DNA of 64,000 nt from Sipunculus nudus (lineage: Eukaryota; Annelida; Sipuncula; Golfingiida; Sipunculidae): contig CM049320.1 of assembly GCA_026874595.1 (NCBI GenBank), forward strand, positions 6,017,464-6,081,463. The letters run 5' to 3'. The notes beneath the pieces were generated by a model. It saw nothing but the letters and a program-made list of their open reading frames with translations. It was not told the DNA's origin and did not search any database. Shown here piece after piece: positions 1 to 13,869 of this stretch; position 1 is the stretch's first letter; each line of letters starts with the position of its first letter. Made by a program: the position numbers and the translations under genes.

Positions 1-259
1 CAAAGTTTTGCGAGATTGCTTGGCATATCTGCGTATCCTGGTTGGCAATTAGAGGCCCCACCTTCGCCAGCAGATCTCCAAACAACTCTGGGTCCATCCA
101 TTGGAAGGCAATGTAATCCTCCGTTGATTCATTGGCCAGCTCTACCATCAAGCCATCGTATGCTCCAAGCTGATGTCGACGGTTGAGCCAGGGCTTGACC
201 AAGCAGGTCCGGGGACGACGTTTGACTCCCACCTTGCGCTTCCTGAAGCACCTCAGCAT
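1..259 (-). pseudogene. PIF/Harbinger (HARBI1-like) transposase, N-terminal part, cut by the window edge
   Basis: Read on the minus strand from a Met codon at 259 the frame stays open to the window edge. After a basic stretch (CFRKRKVGVKRR) it shows KPWLNRR, a GAYDGLMVEL segment, WMDPELFGDLLAKVGPLI and NQDT. These are the hallmarks of the N-terminal region that precedes the DDE nuclease domain (DDE_Tnp_4) of PIF/Harbinger transposases and HARBI1. The catalytic residues would lie left of the window. The frame is also open upstream of the Met, back to a TAG near 317 that overlaps a possible splice acceptor, so the true start may be in an earlier exon. The fragment lies in intron 4 of TPI, in the same orientation. 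Activity cannot be judged because the catalytic part is not seen. Confidence 0.75.
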
Positions 260-731
260 GACTAAAATAGCTAAATCCTCCAACGGGTCATCGTCCAACG
301 TGTCCAAGGACTCCTCCTACCCAACAGGCAAAACAGATGACATTGCAAGCAATAGGAAACAGCCAAACAGACACTATGTATTATAAGTGCCAGATGCCGA
401 CGTGAACTCGCGCATGTGCGAGCGCTAATATTAACCCCTTCAAACGCCTATAAATGGGAGTCATAGCCTGTCATCTTATGGTATGCATTGACAGGCGTGG
501 GCTGGCGTTAAAAGTCAAAGCGAGTCAACGTGGATCAACGCCATATTATGCCATGACTGGCGCAAATTTTGGCTTTGACCCACCTTGACTCACGTAAATT
601 AGCGCCAGTCATCCCCAACCAACACCATCATTACTTTGCATTGCGTAAAAAACAACGGTTATTGTGAGATAACAGGCGTTAAAGTTAGCCCAACTAGGCG
701 CGCATCACTTCAGGCCAGTGTGAGAAGGGCA
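1..731 (-). mobile_element. PIF/Harbinger DNA transposon, 5' part
   Basis: The transposase fragment is followed on its 5' side by about 400 bp of GC-richer, palindrome-rich DNA. It includes GACTGGCGC at 555-563 matched by GCGCCAGTC at 602-610, and further GGCGTTAAA and GTCAAAG motifs. Read on the minus strand the block seems to begin at TGCCCTTCTCACACTGG next to a TAA/TTA trinucleotide (732-734). Harbinger elements duplicate a 3-bp TWA target and often have GGGC..TTCACAC-like ends, so I infer the right boundary at about 731. The other terminus and its target copy are outside the window, so the boundary is not proven. Confidence 0.55.
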
Positions 732-734
732 TTA

Positions 735-4862
<4,128 letters not shown>

Positions 4863-5006
4863 TTAATATCTAGAGAATGCAACCTTGTCATACATGTAAT
4901 TGTAAACATGTAACAGTCAGTGGTTTAAAACATTAATTGTGTAAATATCATTCTATAGTTTTGAGTGAATACTGATATCTGAATACCGAATTGGAATGTG
5001 CCTCAA

Positions 5007-5085
5007 AACACACATACACACACACACACTTATATATATATATAGAGAGAGAGAGAGAATGAGAGAGAGAGAAAGAGAGAGGGAA
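5007..5085. repeat. Compound microsatellite (CA)n-(TA)n-(GA)n
   Basis: Uninterrupted dinucleotide runs of three types in succession. The low-complexity peptides they encode are meaningless. Confidence 0.95.
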
Positions 5086-5242
5086 AGAAAAGGAAAGATA
5101 ATATAGAGGAATGAAATCATTATTTTTCATTCATCAGGTGACTGTCAAAACAAGAATCAAGATCATTTAGTTAATTAATAACATAGATGTTTCTTGAAAT
5201 CTTATACAATCTTTGTTGATAAAGTGGGCCCTGCTTAAGGTA

Positions 5243-5397
5243 GCTGTGACAACCTGACTCAGTAGGCAATCGGATAATTGGGCTGGTAAGCCTACTTGAG
5301 TCGTGATACTAGTAATATGGAGGAATGTATCGCAGTGGTCTTGCATCTGGTTGCATTCATATTTTGGTTAACGGCCCATAATCTCAATATTATGCTT
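5243..5397 (+). repeat. Dispersed repeat, copy 1 (inverted copy at 15.5 kb)
   Basis: The segment with GACTCAGTAGGC, GAGTCGTGATAC, GGAGGAATGTATC and 'ggcccataatct' reappears in reverse orientation at about 15468-15622 with scattered differences. Two copies about 10 kb apart in opposite orientation indicate an interspersed element. The type is unknown to me. Confidence 0.7.
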
Positions 5398-5831
5398 AGA
5401 ATGGTGAATAAACACAATAGTATATGTGAGCTCGCAACCCAAACTAAAACACTGTCTCCATGGACACGGGTCATTTCCTGTGTCACCTGCAAGTTGCCTG
5501 TGCCCTGTAACCCGTGCGAGCCATGCTTGTGTTCGTGTGGTCATAAATTCAGGGAACATGCCGAGGGGTTTACCAATGTGCTGGGTTAAACAGGAACTTT
5601 TCTCGTTCATATTTGGTATTATTAGATATAGAAAGTACACAAAAAATGCTAACGAAAAGTCTGGTTTATGTTGATTGACAGTGTACCTGTAGCCCATGAA
5701 GCTTTGTCAGAAATGACGAAAATATTTGCAACTTCATAAGGTTTTATAATGCGATCCTCAGACGTAGATGTCTTGACACTCTGGAGCCAGTTACCTGGTC
5801 GTAATGCCAGAGGGTCAATTTGACGCTATGC

Positions 5832-6092
5832 TTAAGGTGACCGGCCTGTCTGCCATAGAAAAAACTGCAGGTGGTCACAAAGCTAGGGAGCATGAAAAAA
5901 AAAGGCCCAAGACACCAGTCTAATTGGATAATGGGTTATTTATCAGGATTAAACAGTATGCCAAATTTTGGATCCTCAGGTCTTACGGTTTCAAAATGTC
6001 CCAGTCTAACGGACAGATGTACAGACGGACAACGGACAATGGACCATGACTATAGCTCAGAAGATTTATAGTCAGCTGAGCTACCGTAAAAA
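5832..6092 (+). repeat. Mollusc-type dispersed repeat with CAGACGGAC and CAGCTGAGC end
   Basis: Contains 'aaggtgaccggcctgtc', a 'gacagatgtacagacggac' stretch, 'ctatagctc' and a terminal 'cagctgagctacc'. A related end with 'cacctgagctttagcgat' and 'ggctgtctgtc' lies at about 58866-58965. Such ends are frequent in bivalve genomes. No coding content. Confidence 0.4.
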
Positions 6093-8541
6093 TGTTAGAT
6101 GCAGTGTGTTTAAAGGTCAGTGCTGGAGAATCACCTTTTTTGCTTTTAATATCTGGATTTTTATAGGTTTCATGTGACATACATCAGCATTCACCAACAG
6201 CCTCACATCCTGAACAGAAAGTGAAAATGCACCATAAACTATCTTATTGTGCTGTTATTTTAAATGTATCTATGCATATTAGCTTACCATGACTGAAAAG
6301 TGTAATAAAATTAGAGATACCAAAGATTAAAATATTTTTATCCCTTAACAGATACACATCATATGGAGCTTATAATCACACTAAAGTACATACACGGGGT
6401 GGTGAGTAATATGTTACAATACTTACAGTGAGTGATAGAAATTCATGAGTGCTATTATTAACCATACACCACAGTGTACAGTCGTGAAGGTCCAAATAAT
6501 ACTGGTAAACTAAATCTGGCAGCTCAACATTTTACTGAAACTGACATTTCATTACTGTGTCTGAGAGACATTGACAAAAACTGACTAAAATATATTATAA
6601 AACATTCAAAGTAATTTTTTATATTTCTTCATTCTCATAAAACATTAAACATATTGTACTACAGTATCAGCACAACACAAAATAAACACGGTTATGAAAG
6701 GAATATAATTTTGAACACTTTTAAAAAAAGAACCTCATTTTCATGCTTATGTTTGTTTGCATGTATTTATGTATTATATCACTCAAATACTAAAATCCAG
6801 CCCAAGTTATTTTATATATAATATCGGGTAAATTTCTTGAGTAAATTTAACTGAATGACAGCATTTCAGAATTACAGAGACAGTGCTGATTAGTCAATTA
6901 CCCTCTGATTGATCTGTTATTGTTCTCTTTGAGCAACTACAGGGTGTTGGGCTTGAAAAGGGGTGCAAATAACTGGCTGGCTGCCCTCATCCTGTGACTT
7001 GATACTTTCAGCAGGCTTTAATGAGTTCACTCATTGATACTCTTTACTGGTTTTCAGTAGTTCTGAGTGAACTTAAGGAAGGCGGCTTTTCTGCAGCACT
7101 AAACAGTTATTGACTGGAAGGGTCTAGCAGCATCTCCACAGGACTCTAATTTTTTGGTATTTTTATATTCCCCAGGATTGAGGTATTAAAATAAAGGAAT
7201 TAAGATGTGATGAAGAAAATTACACTTTTGCTTTCATACAATTAAATCTGAATTTTTATTAAAAATATAGTGCATGTTCAACACTTTGAAATCCAAGATG
7301 ATAAGGACAGAAAATCCAAGGCATTCCCTGCATTTCTCTGGTATAAATAAGCTGTAAGAATGAATTCTTACTCAAAACTGATTTTGTAGAAAAATTTCAC
7401 ATTGTTTTTTTTTAAATGGAACATGTCATAATCATAGACGCAGCAACTTGTTGCTTAACAATGTTAAACAACAAGTTGCTGTGTCATCCAGACAGGTCCA
7501 GATGAAATATCGTTTAATTAAAACATCTTAGTCATGGGACATGGAGCTCTTCTATGTCAAAATTAGGAAAGTGTAGATCAATAAATCGTAATGGTCCATG
7601 TCTTAAATATATTTGCCTCATGGGGAATTTGTTGTTGGTGCAAGTGACATGCAATATACAAAACCAACATACATGGATTTATCCTTTTCCTGTTTACATT
7701 TTACATCTGGACAAATTCTGACCTGCTTATTTTTAGATCACAGTTCATACCTTGCTCAACGTTTGTTGTATTTTTTTTCCATAACTTTAACACTTCCAAC
7801 AGAGAGGATTTGCTTTAGGATTTTACTGAATCTGAAAATAAATATACAATATGTTTGACCTGAGAGTCTAGCCATATGAGGAGGTTCCAGGTGCCACTTA
7901 AGAGTGTGCTTTCGTGAGGCTGCAAACAGTAATGAGAAGTATTGGGAAATATTGGGAAGTATTGTGTAGGTGTTCGTCTTTTGCTTTTTTATTTTGATTG
8001 TTTAAATACTGGTACATCCATGCTGACTGATCTGCTGTTTTGTAATTTTACCTTTAAACATTTTAGGGTGAAGTAAAGAAAGATCAAATGTGTGTTCTTC
8101 AAGTTCAAGCCAGTTCCAGTACCATTTAAGCAGATCAATTGTAAGATATTGGCAGTCACAATTAATTATTATTCTCATCAAGTTATGAAATAAAAAAATG
8201 TGTTCTGAAATTACTTATTATTATATTTATTAAGTACATTATTTTTGTGATTACGATAATAATGCAGTCAGTTTTTGGTCAGTTCCGGTAAATATGTATC
8301 CAGACTCGGCTTCAGTCAGTTCTGTTAGGTCCGCTCAGTACCTGTAAAAAGTCGAGCCCTTAATTTGGTTAAGCGTAGATTTTAATAAATATCAGACTAT
8401 TACTGTCAGGAGTGACACACGCGTGCACATAGGGCAATGAGGAAAGGTACGTGAGCCGAGGAACTGACTGACTGCAGAGTTTCGGGGGGGGGGGGGGAAT
8501 AGCCATAAAAGAGGGTTCACATCAAGTTAAAAGAAAGTGAC

Positions 8542-8656
8542 CTGTGTCGTTGTTTGTCTTTCCGTCATTCAGTCCCTGGATGATCCCATCAATGGATGCC
8601 TTGTTGCCGTTCAATTTCCAGTTTCCACCGACGAAGAACTTTCTACCTGTTGCCAT
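8542..8656 (-). CDS. tpi: Triosephosphate isomerase, exon 1 with start codon (residues 1-38)
   Basis: TPI interconverts dihydroxyacetone phosphate and glyceraldehyde 3-phosphate in cytosolic glycolysis and works as a homodimeric (beta/alpha)8 barrel. This exon starts at ATG 8656 and reads [20 protein letters not shown], then [18 protein letters not shown]. It includes the GGNWK motif with the active-site Asn12 and Lys14 (canonical 11 and 13). An in-frame TAA a short way upstream supports this start. The exon ends with ACA G and donor gtcac, phase 1, and splices in frame to exon 2. Four exons (115+124+85+133 nt) give 152 codons of about 248, with all junction phases consistent and no stop or frameshift, so the gene looks functional. 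The 3' exons are outside the window. Confidence 0.96.
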
Positions 8657-8926
8657 GATCTCTGCCGTTTCTCGCTGGCCTTATTTGACGGATCCTGCTA
8701 CCTCACTTTCCGCTGCCGCCGGGACGTCCTTGAAGTAAATGTCAAGGCCGACTCACCGGCTACATTCTTCTCGGTTACCCAAGCGCACCTGCGATTTGGC
8801 TCCCTGTTAATTATATTTGTTGCGCGTTTGTACTGAGTTTGCTGCATGTTCGCTCATTGTTTTGTGGAACATATAATAAAGGCTTGTAAATCACACACAC
8901 ACACACACATACACACACACACACAT
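8657..8926 (-). promoter_or_regulatory. TPI 5' flank / probable 5'UTR and promoter, ending in a (CA)n tract
   Basis: About 170 bp immediately upstream of the TPI start is clearly GC-richer and has more CpG than its surroundings, as expected at a housekeeping promoter. No TATA box is convincing. A splice-donor-like CCG then gtgagt (minus strand, near 8750) might end a 5'UTR exon. A (CA)n microsatellite at 8892-8926 bounds the region. Confidence 0.4.
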
Positions 8927-9100
8927 AAGAATGAGAATCTGGGAAGATCCGGAATCCTCCCGGAAAAAATCAGAATTCTCATTTTTCCCGGGAAAAAATG
9001 AGAATCATTTCATACTATGATTTGATTCTCATTTTTCCCGGGAAGCATGAGAATTCCCATTATTCCTTGGAAAAAAACCAGAATTCTTATTTTCCCAGCC
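8927..9100 (+). repeat. Left inverted terminal array of CCCGGG/GAATTC palindromic subunits
   Basis: Successive TTTTTCCCGGGAAAAA and GAATTCTCATTT modules, about 30 bp apart, each nearly self-complementary. It matches the right array (13870-14148) in reverse orientation. Confidence 0.75.
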
Positions 9101-9630
9101 AGCTCCAATTTGTTAAATGATATCCTTTTAATAGTTATGGTGGGTTAAGTTTGCATATTTTACTACGATATTATAACCAAACTTTAATGTTATTAACTGA
9201 CCATTGCTGAAAGAACAGTAACATTTTTGTCATGAAAAAAAGGAGAAAACACATTTCTGTTAAAATCAGTTTTATTCACACATGATAGGAATAAACCCAT
9301 CGCATACATGTAAGTTGAAAACAAGCACACCTGTTATTTACATATTAGTTCTTAGCACACATATGATTCAATTATAAAGATTTCTAGATGCGAATATTTT
9401 TAATCTACAATTCTGTGAAGATAAACATCTATGTTAGACTGACTAACACATCTTTTTTATTCTCTGGGAACCTTATCTCAGAAACCTGACCGATCTAAAA
9501 TTAATATATATTATAACAAAAAAAAATGAAGGAACTTGTTTTATATATATATATATATTTTAAGGAGAAATGATCTGCGGGTATGCAGTCTTTCCTCCGT
9601 GGTCACACAGCGCTCTATGTTTTGCAACAG
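9101..9630. other. AT-rich spacer inside the mosaic island
   Basis: No coding content or family recognised. A short (TA)n lies at 9542-9558. Confidence 0.5.
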
Positions 9631-9800
9631 AGTGTAAGATTTGGCATGATAGGTTGTATATGCTTGGTATTTCATGTCACACTAAATGAGTTCAACGGGC
9701 TTCTCTCTCTCATTTGCAGCTGTTCTCAATAATATGAATATTTTAATTATTATTATAACTTTACTGATTTTGTTTATTTAATATTTCATATGCATTAAAA
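9631..9800 (+). repeat. Direct repeat, copy 1 (copy 2 at 12916-13090)
   Basis: Begins 'gagtgtaagatttggcatg', continues through 'gagttcaacgggcttctctc' and ends at 'catatgcatt'. Copy 2 begins and ends at the same points, with unrelated sequence outside. About 170 bp, nearly identical. Confidence 0.85.
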
Positions 9801-9814
9801 CCTCTGCGTTACCC

Positions 9815-10437
9815 TGTGACATATCACACATATATAACAAGCCTTTGTTCCATGATGCCTGGGTACTGATTGCATAATCCCCTTATCTTGGTCACTGGGT
9901 CCCTTATTTGTACAGGCCAAGTCCTAATCTGTAAATCTCATGAGGGTAAAGGTGTTTATCTCATCGGGGTGACCTCTAAAATGGGGGTCCCGTGATGTTT
10001 AGTCAGCTAGGAGCACACACAGATAGATGATATCACGATAACATATAATTACACTGTATATGTAGACCTTGTATATGTCAGGGTATAATCAACCGACATT
10101 TCATTTCATTGGCCAGTATAGTGGGTGGAGTTCACCTTACCCGTCTGACCAATGGAGTGAATGGGGTGATGTTATTGGTTATATTCCAATGAGAGAGAGA
10201 GAACAAAAGCCAGGGTATAATCATGTGTGGACAGATTCCTTTTTGGCCACTCTGCACTGAGGACGCTTTTTATGTATTGACATTTATATATATATATTTG
10301 GATGCCACTGAAAAATAGAAATGGTAACCTAAGTTTGCGAATTCACCTGTTGTGGCTGTGTGCCACAAGTGCCACAAACTTGCTTGATTGAGAACGTGAA
10401 TGGGAGAAAGACGAAGTTTCAGTTTAGTAAAGTAACA
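9815..10437 (+). mobile_element. Probable solo/remnant LTR of a retrotransposon
   Basis: The segment starts TGTGACATATCACA and ends GTAACA, giving near-inverted termini (TGTGAC/GTAACA) as in Ty3-type LTRs. About 10 bp beyond its end lies TGGCGTCGCGTGCCAGG, which looks like a tRNA-complementary primer-binding site because it starts with TGG. An ATG frame from 10477 to a stop near 10625 (MSDHTPGDGNSCINGENR...) could be the start of a gag remnant. No second LTR, protease or reverse transcriptase is present. LTR identity is inferred from the ends only. Confidence 0.4.
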
Positions 10438-10762
10438 TAAGTTTACATTGGCGTCGCGTGCCAGGTCGAACTCAAATGTCCGATCACACGCCTGGAGATG
10501 GAAATTCCTGCATCAACGGAGAAAACCGAGTTCAAGGAAAAGAAAAACAACAAAACATCGAATACGCTGTCGAAACTGACGCCGCTACAACCACTGTTGT
10601 CCTGATGTGTCAAAAACGCTAGCAGTCTTATAAGCTGTGGACAGGCCATGCAGAAACGCTCAGGATGACAGTAAGAAGTTAAACATCGAAGAATTTCTAT
10701 TGTATATTAATATATATATTTCTATAAAAAAAGTAAAACGTCTTTTATTTTATGATTAGTAA

Positions 10763-10793
<31 letters not shown>

Positions 10794-10925
10794 GCAGAAT
10801 ATGTATTCTTTTTTGTGTGACATTTCGATGTATATTGCATGTAAATAAGAATTCTGTGAGTTTTCCAGTTCTCACTTTATCGAGATGTAATTTGATTTAG
10901 ATCTTCTTGCTGTGTGTTGCAAATT
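10438..10925. other. Possible primer-binding site and gag remnant, then low-complexity DNA
   Basis: Follows the LTR-like segment: a PBS-like TGG start near 10449, a ~49-codon open frame from 10477 with no recognised motif, then a (TAA)n microsatellite at 10762-10793. Confidence 0.35.
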
Positions 10926-12320
10926 TTAAATATGGTTCTGGGTGACAGTCTCACTGCATATGCCATCATGTGAGGCATAGGCTTAAAGTTTAAACATTAT
11001 GTATACATATTCTTGAGGCAATTATTTATAGATGCACTTTAGATAAACCAAGTTATCACTTCAGAAATTAAAACGGAAATGTCTTATAAATGTATCTAGA
11101 AACATCATGTTTTGAGCTGAATGTTGTACACTGTTTATTGATTGTCCCCTGAATATTAGATCTGACTGTATGGGTGGAACAGATAAGACTAATTTCATGT
11201 TGTTAGAGTCTAAATGCTACGGGGTCCAGCATAGACTTGGGCAGTCAATACAGTGCATTGTCATAAAGTGTAACTCTAGATATTAGAACATTGGCCATAG
11301 ATACTTATTAATATAACGAATAACTCTTTTTTTTATTAAATCACTTTTGTTTTACATTAAGCTGAATGCTATACTCTGTTTATTGATTGTCACCTGAATA
11401 TTAGATCAGACTGTATGGGCGGAACAGATATGACTAATTTTCATGTTGATACAGTCATAGGGAGTCAAGCATAGACTTTGGCAGTCAATACAGTACAAAG
11501 TCATAAAGCGAAATGTTAAATATTAGAACATCAGCCATAGCTACTTGTATAACAATCACTGTTTTTAATTATATCACTTTTACTCTACATTAAGCTGAAT
11601 GTTGTGAACTGTTTTGTTAGTCTCCTGAATATTAGGTCTGACTGTATGGGCGGGACGGGTAAGACTAATTTCATGGTGATAGGGTCACAGTGCTGTGCAG
11701 TCAAGCATAGACTCAGTCTTTCCAAACAGAACATTTCATTAGGCAAGATGAACATTAAAAGGAGCTAAACGAAATATTTTATTCAAAATGCTTAACCTTT
11801 GAAATTACGTTAATTATTTTGTGTACATTCCGAAAGGAAGGATAATAATTTTACATATGGGCTAGCTGTTTTGCACTGAATTTTGTGTACTGTTAACTGA
11901 TAGCTTAATTGTGAAAAATAGATCTCACTGCTGTGGGGGGCAGGTATGACTAAGTTCTTTGTACAGTCTCACTGTTTAAGGGCGAAACAAAGACTGTTGC
12001 TTTCAGTGCAGTGCATTTTCACGCTGCAGGATGCAAATTCTTCCAATGTAAACATGGTTCTTCAATATGTATAACTATTAAATATACTTTGTTTCTGATC
12101 AAATTAAAACTTGAATTCCACTTTTTGTATATAAACTGTATTGATGCTGTTTTGTACTAGGCTTTATGTATTGTATATTGATGTTTTCATGAACATCAGA
12201 TCTTACTGTTGAAAGGTACAGATGAGACTAACTTCATGTATGAGTCTGATTGCTGATGTATACAAAAAAAAACTGGCTTTCAATATAAATCATAAGATTT
12301 GGCAAGATGCATGTAAGCAA
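10926..12320 (+). repeat. Degenerate tandem array, ~230-290-bp units
   Basis: A recurrent core (GCTGAATG..., 'ctgaatattaga', 'tctgactgtatggg', 'cagataagactaatttcatg') starts near 11117, 11362, 11592, 11872 and 12163, with a partial unit before the first. Divergence increases towards the right and the spacing grows from about 230 to 290 bp through indels. No coding potential. It lies between the two copies of the 170-bp direct repeat. Confidence 0.75.
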
Positions 12321-12482
12321 GCTGGAAATAAGTTTGACAATAGTTTTCTTTATTTACAGTTGTGTTTAACCATGTCATTGATGTAAATATATTGAGTTGT
12401 GGTGTATTATATTGTGTTGTGTATCAGCACCGCTAAAATGGACTTACGAAGGAGGAAATTTTTTCTGGAAATATTTAATTAC

Positions 12483-12613
12483 GATGCCCATACCAAGGGC
12501 AAGGGTATACTGCACTGTGGGGGAATGCAGGCAGGGAAATGAAAGCGAGGGAAGCACCTCTGGGGGCTAAGACCACAATAATGTCTCCCCAGAGGGTGAG
12601 GTGCTCGGGCATC
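12483..12613 (+). other. GC-rich, strongly foldable segment (candidate structured RNA or element hairpin)
   Basis: An outer stem GATGCCC (12483-12489) pairs with GGGCATC (12607-12613). An inner 9-bp stem CCTCTGGGG (12557-12565) pairs with CCCCAGAGG (12587-12595). A small hairpin ATACC/GGTAT sits at 12490-12508. The block is GC-rich within very AT-rich DNA. I do not recognise it as any tRNA, snRNA or 5S RNA. It could be a structured RNA, a decayed SINE head or a palindromic part of the mobile element. Confidence 0.35.
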
Positions 12614-12915
12614 CACATGCTATACAGTCAATGAACTGATGCAATGAATATTTGAGAAATGTGTACTATTTTTTAATTTTGATATATATATATATTTTTA
12701 TAAAAAAAAACGTTCACATAATTTGTCTTCTAGATTATTAATTCATGTACTTGTATTTTATCATGCCAAATCTTGTTCTTCTGGGATAAATGGATCAATA
12801 TAAATTAGGCATTGGTATACACACATTTATATAGGTTCATATTAAGGACTTTATATATGTATTTAAAAAAAAGAAAATCATTCTAATTTTCTTTTTTTTA
12901 TCATGGGTGGTGTGG
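12614..12915. other. AT-rich spacer with a short inverted repeat
   Basis: ATCATGCCAAATCTT (around 12760) is the reverse complement of AAGATTTGGCATGAT at the start of the second direct repeat (around 12920), so the two could pair across about 150 bp. Otherwise only poly-A/T and short (TA)n. Confidence 0.5.
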
Positions 12916-13090
12916 GAGTGTAAGATTTGGCATGATAGGTTGTATATTCTTGGTATTTCATGTCACACTAAATGAGTTCAACGGGCTTCTCTCTCTCATT
13001 AGCAGCTGTTCTCAATAATATGAATATTTTAATTATTATTATAACTTTACTGATTTTGTTAATTAAATATATTTCATATGCATTCAAACC
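12916..13090 (+). repeat. Direct repeat, copy 2
   Basis: Matches 9631-9800 nearly base for base. Its right end runs straight into the Penelope-like coding fragment, whereas copy 1 runs into the LTR-like segment. Confidence 0.85.
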
Positions 13091-13557
13091 ATTCAAAGGC
13101 GACAAGGAGAACCCACACAACAAAGGCTATGCAACTGCCGTGACAAATCTGACTGCCCTCTCAATGGAAAGTACCTAACCCCGTCTATTGTTTACCAAGC
13201 CGACGTACACAGCAACGGTACAGTTAACTCATCCATCGGCATGACCGGAGGCCCCTTCAAACAAAGATATTACAACCCCAAGAAATCATTCACGCACAGG
13301 ACCCAGTCAAACGAAACCGAGCTTGCAAAACACATTTGGACCCTGAAAGACAAACAACAAAGCTTCACTATCACCTGGTCTATAATCCAGCAGTCAAACA
13401 CATTTATGACCTCACCACGTCAGTGCAATATGTGCTTGGCAGAGAAACTAGCAATTATAAGCTCAAAACAAAAAAACTTTTGAACAAACGTTCGGAAATT
13501 GTTTCCACCTGCCGCCATGGTCCAAGGGCACCCAACCGTGCTAAAAAGAAATTATAA
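13084..13557 (+). pseudogene. Penelope-like element: GIY-YIG endonuclease fragment
   Basis: One frame to a stop at 13481-13483 reads CNCRDKSDCPLNGKYLT, then SIVYQADVHSNG, then GMTGGPFKQRYYNPKKSF, then NETELAKHIWTLKDK and QCNMCLAEKLAII. The end (LNKRSEIVSTCRH) continues in the next frame to 13557. This is the C-terminal domain of Penelope-like retroelements: a Cys-rich CxCRxKxxCPLxG knuckle followed by a GIY-YIG nuclease. The nuclease Arg (FKQRY) and the Glu (TELAKHIW) are present, but the YIG motif reads SIG and one frameshift separates the tail. The reverse transcriptase part is absent, so this is a dead 5'-truncated copy. The hammerhead ribozyme 30 bp downstream fits its 3' end. Confidence 0.85.
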
Positions 13558-13577
13558 AAACCAATATCGCAACTAGT

Positions 13578-13636
13578 TGAATTCCAGTCACCTGACGAGC
13601 CGACGAGGCGAAACCGACGGTCGTGACCCAGATTCA
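13578..13636 (+). ncRNA. Type I hammerhead ribozyme (Penelope-associated)
   Basis: Every conserved part can be placed. Stem I: GTCAC 13587-13591 with GTGAC 13623-13627, extended past a 4x4 internal loop by TGAAT 13578-13582 with ATTCA 13632-13636. Core CTGACGA 13592-13598. Stem II: GCC 13599-13601 with GGC 13607-13609, loop GACGA. Core GAAA 13610-13613. Stem III: ACC 13613-13615 with GGT 13619-13621, loop GAC. Predicted self-cleavage is after C13622. Penelope-like elements of many animals carry such small-stem-III type I hammerheads near their ends, and this one lies just after the endonuclease frame. Cleavage activity is inferred, not shown. Confidence 0.88.
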
Positions 13637-13647
13637 TCACATACCTT

Positions 13648-13650
<3 letters not shown>

Positions 13651-13687
<37 letters not shown>
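13651..13687. repeat. (TA)n microsatellite after the hammerhead
   Basis: Pure (AT)n run directly downstream of the ribozyme region. It could be the 3' junction of the Penelope-like insertion. Confidence 0.95.
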
Positions 13688-13688
<1 letters not shown>

Positions 13689-13869
13689 CTTTTTGTCAGC
13701 TTCATATTTTATTCACATATTTCTATTTTGTGTGAGTGTACTATTTATTTCTTTTTTAACACTTGCATGAACAGTTCAGAATTAATGTGAAAGAAAGATT
13801 ATCAAAGTTTCTTTCTGAAAAAGAGAAATAAGTATGAAAAAAATTAAAAGTGTTAGGTTGGCATCAATA

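Noticed and set aside
5296-5697. Overlapping Cys-rich frames on both strands
   Set aside because: Part lies in a dispersed repeat that recurs at 15.5 kb without an open frame, and no family fits.
6180-6206. Possible small TPI exon (NADV-like text between acceptor- and donor-like sites)
   Set aside because: Including it breaks the frame, and exon 1 joins exon 2 directly in phase 1 with perfect TPI continuity.
8537-8836. Plus-strand 99-codon frame over TPI exon 1
   Set aside because: Shadow of the TPI exon and its GC-rich promoter; no domain.
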